A DNA stretch of 64,000 nt from Dyadobacter sp. 676 (GTDB lineage: Bacteria > Bacteroidota > Bacteroidia > Cytophagales > Spirosomataceae): the NCBI RefSeq assembly GCF_040448675.1, contig NZ_CP159289.1, positions 4,695,001 to 4,759,000 of the forward strand, read 5' to 3'. The translations under genes were made by a program, and so were the position numbers. Under the pieces are notes generated by a model. It saw only the letters and a program-made list of their open reading frames with translations. It was not told the DNA's origin and ran no database searches. This document shows, piece by piece, positions 1-10,255 of this stretch (position 1 is the stretch's first letter; each line of letters starts with the position of its first letter).

Positions 1-1084
1 TTTCAAACATTCCGAGGAGAATGCCAGCATTGGTAGCTACGCATGGAATGTAGCAACCAACGAGCTGGAATGTTCAGATAACCTCTACCGGCTGATCGGT
101 TACCTGCCGCAGGAATTTACGCCCTCATTCGAGCAATTTCTTTCGTTTCTCCACCCCGACGACCGCCACCAGGCTATCCGGGATGGCATCAGGGCATACG
201 AAACGAAGGTCGTCGTGCAAAATACTTACCGGGTCATTACCAAAAATGGCGACATCAGGCATTTCCGGTTGAGCGGCAATTTTATCAAAGAAGGAGATAA
301 CCACCTGATGATCGGTGCTTTGCAGGACGTGACGAAGGATGTCGAGCTAAGCGACGCCCTGCATAAAAAGAATCTCGAACTCCGCCGGAACAACGAAGAG
401 CTTGCTTCGTTCAGTTATGTGGCCTCGCACGATTTGCAGGAACCTCTGCGGAAGATCCGGGCGTTCAGCAGCCGGATCATGGAAAAGGAATCGGAACATT
501 TCTCGGAAAATACCAGGGACTATTTTGGGCGCATTATCGCGGCGTCCGCACGCATGCAGAAGCTGATAGAAGCGTTGCTGAGCTATTCGGGTACAAGCGG
601 AGTCAATTTCAAATTTGCGGAGACCGATTTGAACAGTATCGTCGACGAGGTGAAAAGCGATCTGGAAGAACTGATCCTCGAAAAAGGGGCGGTAGTGGAA
701 GTGCAGAAGCTGCCGGTACTGCCGGTAATACCGGTGCAGTTTCACCAGTTAATGCAGAATCTGATCGGCAACGGCATTAAATACAGCAGCCCCGACCGAA
801 AGCCGCTGGTGCAGATAACCAGCACGGTTACCGAAAACGAGCAGGGGCCGTTCTGCCGCATCAGCGTGATCGACAACGGTATCGGCTTCGATCAGCGATA
901 CGAAAACCGTATCTTCGACCTCTTCCAAAGGCTGCACGGAAAGAATGAATACGAAGGGACCGGAATAGGGCTGGCAATCTGTAAGAAAATTGTGCAGAAC
1001 CATCATGGGTACATCACCGCCGAAGGAGCACCCGGGATGGGATCGGCCTTTCATGTCTTTATCCCGACCCGTATCGCACAATAA
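1..1084 (+). CDS. PAS-domain sensor histidine kinase, 5' end outside the window
   Basis: The frame is open from base 2, so only the 3' part of the gene is present. The first ~100 codons read as a PAS/PAC fold (GDIRHFRL, then a GALQDVT exit). A short coiled coil leads into a HisKA domain whose phospho-acceptor His is in the box SHDLQEPLRKI at about 422-451. The HATPase domain has the N box (QNLIGNGIKY), DNGIGF and GTGIGLAICKK. It autophosphorylates on ATP and passes phosphate to a response regulator that is not visible here. The catalytic half is a close paralogue of the kinase at 20201-22624. No transmembrane segment is seen in the visible part. The ligand is unknown. Confidence 0.9.
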   Translation, partial: FKHSEENASIGSYAWNVATNELECSDNLYRLIGYLPQEFTPSFEQFLSFLHPDDRHQAIRDGIRAYETKVVVQNTYRVITKNGDIRHFRLSGNFIKEGDNHLMIGALQDVTKDVELSDALHKKNLELRRNNEELASFSYVASHDLQEPLRKIRAFSSRIMEKESEHFSENTRDYFGRIIAASARMQKLIEALLSYSGTSGVNFKFAETDLNSIVDEVKSDLEELILEKGAVVEVQKLPVLPVIPVQFHQLMQNLIGNGIKYSSPDRKPLVQITSTVTENEQGPFCRISVIDNGIGFDQRYENRIFDLFQRLHGKNEYEGTGIGLAICKKIVQNHHGYITAEGAPGMGSAFHVFIPTRIAQ

Positions 1085-1211
1085 TGAATGCGTAAATTTG
1101 GATATGTCGGTGTAAGGATTGGAATAAACCGATAATATATCGCCAAATCAAGGCTGTTTAAAAGTTTCTGCTCTCAAAGTCTTGCGTTTTAATTTTCAAT
1201 AAGTTTACTTT

Positions 1212-1230
1212 GTCTATCATATTTATAGAC
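1212..1230. promoter_or_regulatory. operator-like inverted repeat upstream of the Cys-rich leader ORF and susC
   Basis: GTCTAT-N7-ATAGAC is a perfect 6-bp inverted repeat, and its right arm overlaps a second palindrome, TATAGACTATA (1224-1234). It follows TTTG (1209-1212) and precedes TATATAAA (1231-1238). This would put it in the spacer of a weak -33/-7 promoter, where a repressor or an activator could act. The binding protein is unknown. That this is the promoter of the sulfatase locus is an inference from position. Confidence 0.4.
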
Positions 1231-1299
1231 TATATAAAAATGACCTGCCCGATTAACCACCAGTCAGGCGGAACATTCGTCCAAAATTCTATCGTACCT

Positions 1300-1410
1300 A
1301 TGAAAACGAAAGATGTACTTCTTATGTGGTCCTTCAGCGCCGGTAGGCCGGCCCTGGAAAGCATGGTGGTTTCCGATTGTCCCCGTCCCGCAGCGTGTTG
1401 CTGTTGTTGA
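1300..1410 (+). CDS. 36-residue peptide ending in CCCC, candidate cysteine-sensing leader peptide
   Basis: ATG at 1300 and TGA at 1408-1410. The peptide begins MKTKDVLLMWSF, continues through GRPALESMVV, and ends DCPRPAACCCC, with five of its last ten residues cysteine. The last four sense codons are TGT TGC TGT TGT. It has no signal peptide or lipobox. It lies 172 nt upstream of susC in a long leader, the place of an attenuation peptide, and the operon below encodes sulfatases. Cys-rich leader peptides upstream of sulfur genes are known in Actinobacteria, so cysteine-responsive attenuation is the leading inference. The alternatives are a cysteine-rich RiPP precursor, but no modifying enzyme is nearby, or a chance ORF. 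An in-frame upstream start near 1210 exists but would begin inside the presumed promoter. Confidence 0.55.
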   Translation: MKTKDVLLMWSFSAGRPALESMVVSDCPRPAACCCC

Positions 1411-1440
1411 CCTTCTGACAAACTCCCGAATTATTTATCA

Positions 1441-1470
1441 GATCCCGCTTATCGGCATATGAGGCGGATC
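1441..1470 (+). promoter_or_regulatory. hairpin between the Cys-rich leader ORF and susC, possible attenuator
   Basis: GATCC(c)GCTT pairs with GAGGCGGATC around a ten-base loop: nine pairs, one bulge. A pyrimidine-rich stretch with TTGTTTTA follows at about 1476-1492. It starts 30 nt after the stop of the Cys-rich ORF, so a ribosome stalled at the Cys codons could influence its folding. There is no clean T-run, so termination is not certain. The rest of 1085-1582 holds no other recognisable feature. Confidence 0.35.
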
Positions 1471-1582
1471 AGGCACTTCTTCGCATTGTTTTAGCGCTCA
1501 GGCCCGCGTCGGATTGTGCCGCGTATATGCGCGTAGGTTAGTGTTTGCATGCCTCGAGTATCCATTTTATTCACCACAAATA

Positions 1583-4500
1583 ATGATCAAACATCTAATC
1601 CGCCTGTTCTTGCTGACGGGCTTGGTATCCACAGGTTTTTACCGTGCATCGGCGCAGGACGCCATTACCGGCGTGGTAAAAGACGAGTCGGGGCAGGGGT
1701 TGCCCGGTGCTACGGTGGTTGAGAAAGGCTCTGCCAAATACGCTTTGACGGACATTGACGGGAAGTTCAGTATCCCCCCAGCGAAGGAGTTTCCATTTAC
1801 ATTGCAAATCAGCATTACCGGTTTCCAGCAGCAGGAAATCGAGATTTACGAGCAGCCTGCCGAGCCGGTCGAAGTGGTACTGAAAACCGCCAACCTGCTC
1901 GACGAGGTCGTGGTGGTAGGTTACGGTGAACAGAAACGTAAGGACATTACGGGCTCTGTGGCTTCGGTTCCCATTGAAATCAAAAGCCAGCCGGTTGCCT
2001 CGGTGGAGCGCCTCTTGCAAGGTTCCGTCGCGGGTGCGGTGGTAACGCAGACGTCCGGGCAGCCGGGCGGGGGAGTGAGCGTGCAGATACGCGGGAACAA
2101 CTCTATTACCGCGGGCAGCGATCCTTTGTATGTTATCGACGGTTTTCCCGTCAATAACGATTACGGCCTTACCGATGCCGGTGTGACCGACGGTTCGAAA
2201 ATTAACCCGCTTTCTTCCATTAATACGGCCGATATCGAGAATATCGATGTGTTGAAAGACGCTTCCGCCACAGCCATTTATGGTTCGCGCGGTGCGAACG
2301 GTGTGGTCATTATCACCACCAAAAGCGGTTCAAAAAACAAATCCTCCATTAACTACGACGCCTACTACGGCCAGCAGAAAGTACTCCGCACAATCCCCTT
2401 GCTGAATGCGGCACAATGGTGGCAACTTCGAAAAGACGCGGCGGCCAACTCCGGCAAAACCGTTTCCATTCCAACCATTGCCGGTTACTCGCTCGACACC
2501 ACCGGCGCGGGCACCGACTGGCAGGACGCCGCATTCCGCAGCGCTTCCATCCAGAGCCATAACCTTTCGATTCTATCCGGATCGGATAAGACGAAACTGG
2601 CGATTTCGGGCAACTATTTCAAACAGAACGGTATCCTGCAAAATACCGACTTCCGCCGCTTCTCGGCACGCATTAACCTGGACCACCAGTACAACGACCG
2701 CTTCCGCATTTTTACCAGCCTGAATGCGAGCAATACCAAAGCTAACGTCGCCCCGACGGCGATTGTGGGTAATCTCCTGCTGACACCCCCCCGCGCTGCC
2801 TATTTATCAGGATAATGGGACTTTCGTGGTCAACAGTCCGTTCGAATCCGCATTGCAGAACCCGATCAACTCGCTTTACAACCAGTTGAACGAGACGATC
2901 ACGAACCGTTTCCTGGGGAATGTGTCGGGAGAATACACCATTGCCGACGGTTTGAAGGCGAAAATCCTCATCGGGGCCGACGTGGTGGGTAACAAGCAGA
3001 ACCGCTATTTGCCAAGCACCACTTCCGAAGGAGCTGCTTTGAGCGGCGACGCTATCGTGGGTTCGATTTTTACCAGCAACTGGCTGAACGAGAATACGAT
3101 CAGCTACGATAAGGAGTTGAATGAAAAAAACAAAATCAATGCGGTAGCCGGTTTTACGGCGCAGGTATCCCAAAGCAAAGGGGCGATCGCGGAAGCGGCC
3201 GGCTTTGCGACCGACGCGTTCGAATACAACAACCTTGCCACCGGTATCACCAATATCGCTCCCCGTTCGCTGGCCAACAAGTGGGCGCTCGCTTCGTGGC
3301 TGGGCCGTGTGAACTACAACTTCGACGAGCGTTACCTGTTCACATTCACACTGCGGGCGGATGGTTCTTCGAAATTCGGTAGCGGCAACAAATGGGGCTA
3401 TTTCCCGTCGGCGGCGATCGGCTGGAATGTCAACGAAGAGAAATTTTTCCAGCGTTTCAAAAAAATCAGCCTGCTGAAACTGCGTTTGAGCGCCGGACAG
3501 ACGGGTAACCAGAACATTCCCGCCTACCAGTCGCTTTCGCAGCTGAGTTACTTCCGCTACAACTTCTCGAATACCACCGTTTCCGGTTTCGCCCCGAACA
3601 CCGTGCCTAACCCGAACCTCGGCTGGGAGAAGACGTTTCAGGTGGATGCCGGTGTGGATATCGGTTTGTTCAAAAACCGCATTAACATTATCGCCGATTA
3701 CTATTACAAGAAAACCACCGATTTGCTCCTGACCCGCACGGTACCAGGCACTTCCGGCTTGTCGGATTTCTACAATGGGCAAGCTTCCGTAGTTTATCAG
3801 AACATCGGTGCGGTTTCCAACCAGGGTGTCGAGTTGTATATCAATTCAAGGAATACGGAAGGTGCTTTCAAATGGAATACGATCTTCATTGTTTCCAAAA
3901 ACACCAACAAAATCCTGAGCCTCGGCGATGGTGTGGACCAGATCATCCCGGTGATATCGGCACCTTCGATCGCGAAAGTGGGCTATCCGCTGGGGTCGTT
4001 CATCGTGTACAAAACCGATGGGATTATCCAGGAAGGCGACGCGCCATTGACCCCGCAACAGAACAAAAACCCGGGCGGCCAGAAATACAAGGATATCAAC
4101 GGCGACGGCGTGATTACGCAAGCGGGCGACCGCGTGGTGGTGAAAAACCAGCCGGCGCTGACGGGCGGGATTACCAACACCTTCAATTACAAAGGCTTTG
4201 ACCTGACCGTCTTCTTCCAGGCCTCGATCGGCGGCAAGTTGTATAATGCCAACCGTGCGAACCTGGAACTGGGAACGGGTTACGTAAATGCCTCGACCGT
4301 GGTGCTCGACCGCTGGACGCCCACCCACACCGATACCGACGTAAAAGCGGCCTATCAGGACCCTGCGATCACCATTTCGGACCGGTTTATCGAAGATGCG
4401 ACCTATTACCGTCTGAAAAACCTCTCACTAGGCTACACATTTCCGAAAGAACTCGTTTCGAAACTGCGTATCGAGAACCTGCGCGTGTATGTATCCGCGC

Positions 4501-4643
4501 AAAACCCGAAAACCTGGACGAAATACACCGGTTTTGATCCCGAGGTGAGCCTGAACGGCCAGTCGCTGATCAACAAGGGCGTAGACCAGGGCGTGTATCC
4601 GAACAACAAATCCTACCAGGTGGGCCTGTCCCTTACTTTCTGA
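1583..4643 (+). pseudogene. SusC/RagA-family TonB-linked outer membrane receptor, frameshifted
   Basis: Outer-membrane transporter that imports glycan fragments together with the SusD lipoprotein. The start at 1583 gives a signal peptide ending ASAQ, a carboxypeptidase-regulatory-like domain, DEVVVVGYGEQKRKDITGSV as TonB box and plug entry, the plug (DPLYVIDGFPVN, ATAIYGSRGANGVVIITTK) and a long barrel ending VGLSLTF. The frame breaks at the seven-C run 2786-2792. As written the first part stops at 2815 and the rest continues in another frame from about 2795 to 4643. Removing one C restores TPPALPIYQDNGTFVVN and a receptor of about 1,020 residues. Either a consensus error or a recent or phase-variable frameshift. 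Product family is certain, intactness is not. Confidence 0.9.
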
Positions 4644-4669
4644 TAACCACCATTCCAAAATCGATTGAA

Positions 4670-6238
4670 ATGAAAGCACTTAAATATATTCTGTTGGGAT
4701 TCACGGCATTCGCGTCGCTCTCGTGCGAGGAATTCCTGAAAGAGGAGCCGGAGGCATTTTTGTCGGAAGACCAGTATTACAAAACGCAGGCCGACGCGGT
4801 GAATGCCGTCAATGCGGTGTATTTCTTCCTGAACTCGGGCGGTTCGTCGATCCAGACGCCTTACAATACGCTCTTCAATACCGGTATGAATATGGCCGGA
4901 GACGACGAGGACCCGGGGCCCGGTGCGACCAACCCGGACGTTCGCTCCTTGTCGGTACTGGCGCATTCGTCGACCAACCTGCGGATTTACGAAATCTGGC
5001 AGCAGCATTACGCGGCCATTAAAAAGGCCAATGTAGTACTGGAAAAAGTGCCGGCTATTCAGTTCGACGAGGCATTGAAGACGCGTCTGCTTGGCGAGAC
5101 CAAGTTTCTCCGTGCATTGTATTATTTCAATCTCGTGCGTTTGTACGGCGACGTTCCGCTGATCCTCGAATACCAGAAATTCGTGAACGCCGCGGATTAT
5201 GCGATCGCAAAATCGCCATCGGCGGACGTTTATGCGCAAATAGAGAAGGACCTTACCGAAGCGGCAGCCGTACTTCCGGCCAGTTATGCGGCGCCGAATG
5301 TAGGGCGTGCGACAGCAGGCGCCGCCAAGGCGTTGCTCGCGAAAGTGTACCTCACCCAGGCGTCGCTGCCGTTGAAAGTGAGCGCTAAATACCAGGCGGC
5401 AGTGAATAAGGCGGAGGAAGCATTGTCTCCCGCCGACGGGGGCACGGGTAACTACGGTTATGACCTCGTTAATAACTACGCCGAGGTTTTCCTGCCTGCA
5501 TTCAAAAACAACAAGGAGCACATTTTCTCGGCGCAGTTCAAATCCAACTCGCTGGCGCAGGGCAACAACGAATGGCCCCGGTCGATCCTGTCGGGTGTGC
5601 CGGGTTTGAACGGGAACTATGCGCATATGGTGCGGTATTACACGCAGGGCAACGACAAGTTTTTCAGCATTTACAAGTTGTACAAACCGGACGATAAACG
5701 CCGCGATGTGACGTTTGTGCGCAGCTTTACCAGCCCGTCGAATGGCCGCAAATATGCATTGCCGATCGCAAACCCGGCGGTGCCGAACGATTCGACGCCA
5801 TTCTGGAACAAATGGGCCGACCCGGCATCGACGGCGGTTACGAACCAATCCGCTGCCAATGTACCCATTATCCGGTACGCTGAGCTGCTGCTGATCCACG
5901 CCGAGGCCGAAAACGAAGCCAACGGGCCAACGCAAAAGGCTTATAAATCGCTGAACAAAGTACGCAAACGCGCCGGTTTACCCGACCTTACCCCCGGCCT
6001 GACCAAAGACCAGTTTCGCGATTCGGTGTACCTCGACCGCCGCCTGGAACTCACCTACGAATACCAGCGCTGGTTCGACCTGATCCGTCAGCGCGACGCG
6101 GCGTACAACAGCACCTTTGTGGCCAACCAGCAGAAAGTAGGCAAAACCAATGCGGCGCCGAAGCACGTCTTTTTCCCGATTCCGCAATCGGAGATCGACA
6201 ACAATTCGCTGTTGAAGCAAAACCCGCTTTGGGAGTAA
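4670..6238 (+). CDS. SusD/RagB-family glycan-binding outer membrane lipoprotein
   Basis: Surface lipoprotein that caps the SusC channel and binds glycan. The signal peptide runs to a lipobox with Cys19 (ASLSC), followed by EEFLKEEPEAFLSEDQYY, typical of the SusD N-terminus (mature start, then ...sEdqyykt...). The TPR-like region includes KTRLLGETKFLRALYYFNLVRLYGDVPL, a SusD hallmark. The C-terminus (YELQRWFDL-type YEYQRWFDLIRQ, then FFPIPQSEIDNNSLLKQNPLW) is also diagnostic. At 522 residues it has normal length. It begins 26 nt after susC and is surely co-transcribed with it. The substrate cannot be read from the sequence; the following sulfatases suggest a sulfated polysaccharide. Confidence 0.95.
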   Translation: MKALKYILLGFTAFASLSCEEFLKEEPEAFLSEDQYYKTQADAVNAVNAVYFFLNSGGSSIQTPYNTLFNTGMNMAGDDEDPGPGATNPDVRSLSVLAHSSTNLRIYEIWQQHYAAIKKANVVLEKVPAIQFDEALKTRLLGETKFLRALYYFNLVRLYGDVPLILEYQKFVNAADYAIAKSPSADVYAQIEKDLTEAAAVLPASYAAPNVGRATAGAAKALLAKVYLTQASLPLKVSAKYQAAVNKAEEALSPADGGTGNYGYDLVNNYAEVFLPAFKNNKEHIFSAQFKSNSLAQGNNEWPRSILSGVPGLNGNYAHMVRYYTQGNDKFFSIYKLYKPDDKRRDVTFVRSFTSPSNGRKYALPIANPAVPNDSTPFWNKWADPASTAVTNQSAANVPIIRYAELLLIHAEAENEANGPTQKAYKSLNKVRKRAGLPDLTPGLTKDQFRDSVYLDRRLELTYEYQRWFDLIRQRDAAYNSTFVANQQKVGKTNAAPKHVFFPIPQSEIDNNSLLKQNPLWE

Positions 6239-6273
6239 TACCGGATTTGTAATCTGTTGGAACCGAATATTGA

Positions 6274-7863
6274 ATGAATAGAAAAACTTCCTTTTGGACA
6301 GGCATGATATGGGCGCTGGCGGTGGCCGCGCCGGTGCCCGTACCGGCACAACAAACGCCCGGAAAACCCAATATCGTCCTGATATTAGCCGACGATATGG
6401 GTTTTTCGGACCTGGGAAGTTTTGGCTCGGAAATCAGCACACCGAACCTCGACCGCCTGGCGAAAGAAGGCCTGCGCATTACCCAGTTTTATAATAGCGG
6501 CCGCTGCTGCCCTTCGCGCGCGGCTTTGCTCACGGGCCTGTACCCGCACCAGGCGGGCGTGGGCGACATGGTGCAGGACAAGGGTACACCTGCGTACCAG
6601 GGCTATTTGAGTAAAAACAGCGCCACGATTGTGCAATTACTCAAAACGGCGGGCTATAACACCATTGTTTCGGGCAAATGGCATGTCGGGCTGGTACCGT
6701 CGGCCTGGGCGGTGAACCGCGGGTTCGATCAGTCTTTTACTTTGCAAAACAATGGAGCCAGCTATTTCAACTCCGAGCCGCTTTACAATGACGGACGCAC
6801 CGTCACATTCCAGCTCAACGGCCGCCAGATTCAGCGGTACGACACTTCGCGCTATCTCACACAAGCCATTACCGATTTCGCGATCCAGTCTGTCGACCGC
6901 ATTAAGGATCAGTCCAATCCCTTCTTTTTGTACCTTGCCTATAATGCACCGCACTGGCCGATCCAGGCTTTGCCGGAAGACATTGCCCGCTACAAAGGGA
7001 AGTATTTACAGGGTTGGGACGCATTGCGGGAGGCCCGCTACCGGAAACTGATCTCACTCGGCATTATCCGAAAGGAGTGGAAACTTTCGCCCCGCTACGA
7101 AAAAGCGCCGGAATGGAATGCGCTGAGCGAAGCGGAAAAAGACCGGTGGGGCACCCGTATGGCCATTTATGCGGCCATGGTCGACCGGATGGACCAATGC
7201 ATCGGACAGGTGCTCGATAAACTGAAAGCCATCGGCCGCGACCGCAACACGCTCGTGATTTTCCTCTCCGACAATGGCGGCAGCGGGGATACCGTTCGCG
7301 AATGGAGTTATGTTACCCCAAAAACAGGTGAACCGGGTTCGGTGAACTCCATAGACAGCTACGACCCACCCTGGGGCAATGCGAGCAACACGCCATTCCA
7401 ACTTTTTAAAAAGAACACCCACGAAGGCGGCATCGCCTCCCCGTTCATTGCCTGGTTTCCGGGAAGGATCAGGGCCAATGCGCTGAGTATCCAGGTAAGC
7501 CACATTACCGACATAATGCCGACCATTCTCGAAACGGCAGGCGTGCATTATCCCGGTACATTCGGCAACGAAACGCTTACGCCGCTGGCAGGTACCTCGT
7601 TAACCCCATTATTCCAAAATCCGCAAGCCACGAAGCCCAGAACCATTTTCTGGGAGCACGAAGGCAGCCGCGCCGTGCGCAAGGGCGACTGGAAGCTCGT
7701 CGCGGAGATTGATCGGCCGTGGGAATTGTACGACCTGAAAGCCGACCGTAGCGAAACCAACAATCTGGCCGGCCGGTATCCGCAAAAGGTGAAAGAACTG
7801 GAAAGCGAATACCTCCAGTGGGCTGAGAAAGTAGGTGTAGTGGATTGGAATACGATCAAATAG
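6274..7863 (+). CDS. secreted arylsulfatase-type sulfatase (S1 family)
   Basis: Hydrolyses a sulfate ester, probably on a glycan fragment. The signal peptide ends about residue 25 (VPAQ). The metal-binding Asp pair is in LILADDMGFSDLG (40-41). The formylglycine site is CCPSRAALLTG, with Cys78 the residue to be oxidised. Further sulfatase signatures are GKWHVGLVPS, the LSDNGG metal site and a C-terminal RAVRKGDWKLVAE/WELYDL strand. At 529 residues it is intact, unlike the next two sulfatases. It starts 35 nt after susD. Activity needs a formylglycine-generating enzyme or anSME, neither of which is in the window. Substrate unknown. Confidence 0.93.
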   Translation: MNRKTSFWTGMIWALAVAAPVPVPAQQTPGKPNIVLILADDMGFSDLGSFGSEISTPNLDRLAKEGLRITQFYNSGRCCPSRAALLTGLYPHQAGVGDMVQDKGTPAYQGYLSKNSATIVQLLKTAGYNTIVSGKWHVGLVPSAWAVNRGFDQSFTLQNNGASYFNSEPLYNDGRTVTFQLNGRQIQRYDTSRYLTQAITDFAIQSVDRIKDQSNPFFLYLAYNAPHWPIQALPEDIARYKGKYLQGWDALREARYRKLISLGIIRKEWKLSPRYEKAPEWNALSEAEKDRWGTRMAIYAAMVDRMDQCIGQVLDKLKAIGRDRNTLVIFLSDNGGSGDTVREWSYVTPKTGEPGSVNSIDSYDPPWGNASNTPFQLFKKNTHEGGIASPFIAWFPGRIRANALSIQVSHITDIMPTILETAGVHYPGTFGNETLTPLAGTSLTPLFQNPQATKPRTIFWEHEGSRAVRKGDWKLVAEIDRPWELYDLKADRSETNNLAGRYPQKVKELESEYLQWAEKVGVVDWNTIK

Positions 7864-7898
7864 GAATTGATATTGATTTAAAATGTATTCAAAAACAG

Positions 7899-10213
7899 AT
7901 GGTTATGGGAAAGATTTGTAGTTCGTGGAATAAACTGTCGCTTGGGGCGCTGGCCGTACTGGCCGCGAGCGGCGTGAACGCGCAATATGCGCCTGCGCCC
8001 GCCTATCAGGGTAAAATCGGCAAGACGGTCGCCGAAACGCAGCAATCGTGGCCGGAGAAAAAGAAGGCGGCGAAAGGCTCTCCGAATGTCGTCTGGATTC
8101 TGCTGGACGACATCGGTTATGGTGCGATCAGCACTTTCGGCGGATTGATCAACACCCCCACGCTGGATAGCCTGGCGAACAATGGCTTGCGATATACCAA
8201 TTTTCATACGACGGCCATTTGCGCGCCCACACGTGCATCGCTGCTTACGGGGCGCAATGCGCATTCGGCACATATGGGACTTTTTCCCGAAACCGCCATC
8301 GGCACACCCGGCTACGACGCGCTCATTCCTTTTGAGAAAGGTACCATTGCCGAGATCCTGAAAGACAATGGTTACAACACATTTGCATTGGGTAAATGGC
8401 ATATTACCCCGTTGGCGGACCTGACACCCGCCGGCCCGTTCAACCGCTGGCCGACGGGCCGGGGTTTCGAGCAATTCTACGGATTCCCGTCGCGCGGCAG
8501 CATCGACCAATGGCATCCCGAGCTTTGGGAAGGCACGCACCGCGAGCCCGACCGGCAGGATGGCAAGCATTTCAACGAACTGATCGCCGACAAGGCCATC
8601 AGCTATCTGGCAAGCCAGAAATCGGGAAATCCGGACAAGCCTTTTTTCTGTACGTCGCAACCGGCGCGGGCCATGCGCCGCATCAGGTAGCGAAAAAATG
8701 GTCGGATAAATACAAAGGTAAATTCGACGCGGGCTGGGATGCTTACCGGGAGCAGGTGTTGGCGAACCAGATCAGGCTGGGTGTGGTGCCGAAAAATGCC
8801 AAACTGCCGCCGCGTAACCCCGGTGTGAAGGAATGGAGCTCGCTGGGCGCCGACGAGAAGCGGCTGTATGCGCGGTTTATGGAAACGTATGCCGGCTTTT
8901 TGGAACAAACCGATTATGAAATCGGAAGGATTATCAACCATATCCGCGAAACGGGCGAGCTGGAAAATACGATCGTAATCGTGTCGGTGGGCGACAATGG
9001 CGCGAGTAAGGAAGGGACGTTCGTAGGCACCGTAAACAACTTCGGTACCGGCATTTCGGAGGAGGAGCGTTTGAAAAAGAACATCGAGCAGATCGACCTC
9101 ATCGGCACCGAGTTCTCGAAAGTGAATTATCCCCTCGGCTGGGCCGCGGCCACCAATGTGCCGTTCCGCCACTGGAAGCAGGATGCGAACTCGGAAGGCG
9201 GCACGCATAACCCGCTCATCGTTTTTTATCCCAAAGGCATCAAAGAAAAAGGCGGGGTCCGGAACCAGTACGGTCATGTTTCCGACATTTTACCTACCAC
9301 ATTGGAACTGCTGAACATCAAGGCCCCTGCGGTTTTGAATGGCATCAAGCAGGATCCGATCGAGGGAACGAGCCTGGCATACAGCCTCAACGACGCGGGT
9401 GCCAAAAGCCGCCATACGGTTCAGTACTACGAAATCCGTGGTTCGCGCTCGATTTACAAAGACGGCTGGAAGGCCGGTACCCTGCATGTGAAAGGTCAGG
9501 ACTTTGAAAAAGACAAATGGGAGCTTTATAACCTGAATGAGGATTTCAACGAAACGAACGATCTGTCCGCATCCGATCCGGCGAAGTTAAAAGAACTGAA
9601 AGCATTGTTCGATAGCGAGGCCTCGAAATACAATGTGTACCCGCTGAAAGACGGCACCGAACCGTTTACATTGCCTACCGCCTACAACGACGTAGAGAAG
9701 GTAGTCCTGTATCCGGGCCAATCGACGATCATCGACATCGCCAGCCCGTTCGCATTGAAACGCTCGTTCTCGATCGTTGCGGATGCCGTATTGTCGGGTG
9801 CGGAAACAGAGGGAGTGCTGCTGTCGAGAGGCGGTGCAGCTGGCGGGCTGAGCTTTTTTATCCAAAATCAGAAACTGCAATTCGTGTATGCCGTTGGTGA
9901 CGGTCATAAATATGTGGTGAGCTCTTCGGCTGCAACATTGCCGGCAGGCAAAGTAGAGCTGAAAGCCAGCGTGCAATACGATCAGAATGGCGGGGGAGTG
10001 GTGAGCCTGTATGTCAACAATGCGAAAGTAGGAGAGGGCGCGCTTGCCAAAACTTCGGATGCATTGTATTTGCATGAAGGCGTAAATGTAGGCTTCGACG
10101 ACCTCACGCCGGTAGGGGACACTTACAAAGTGCCTTTTGCGTTCACAGGCAAAATTCAAAAGGTAACCATCGATCTGGCCCCGACGCAGCAGGCCGTTTT
10201 GGGTGCGAAATAA
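7899..10213 (+). pseudogene. secreted sulfatase with C-terminal LamG-like domain, frameshifted
   Basis: Start at ATG 7899 (or 7905) gives a signal peptide ending GVNAQ. Asp70/71 (LLDDIGYG) and the formylglycine motif CAPTRASLLTG with Cys108 define a sulfatase; GKWH and VGDNGAS follow. The frame breaks at the six-T run 8642-8647: as written the first part ends at 8690 with a nonsense tail, and the real continuation (FFLYVATGAGHAPHQVAKK) is in the +1 frame to 10213. One extra T restores about 770 residues. The last ~170 residues (from YPGQSTIIDIASPF) look like a concanavalin/LamG-type beta sandwich, which may hold the enzyme on polysaccharide. It starts 35 nt after the first sulfatase. Confidence 0.87.
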
Positions 10214-10255
10214 GGGTTTTGATTTGTTGCTACTTGCCTGACGGCATTCGATTTA

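Noticed and set aside
1210..1299. Longer N-terminus for the Cys-rich ORF
   Set aside because: The extra part lies across the inverted repeat and presumed promoter; ATG 1300 is the better start.
2742..5935. Long antisense open frames opposite susC and susD (346 and 440 codons)
   Set aside because: Their protein sequences lack any domain pattern and are Arg/His/Gln-rich, as expected of shadow frames of GC-rich coding sequence. The sense frames match SusC/SusD throughout.
8396..8690. A separate overlapping gene starting at 8396
   Set aside because: It is the continuation of the frameshifted sulfatase; the part before the break is nonsense while the part after it continues the sulfatase fold.
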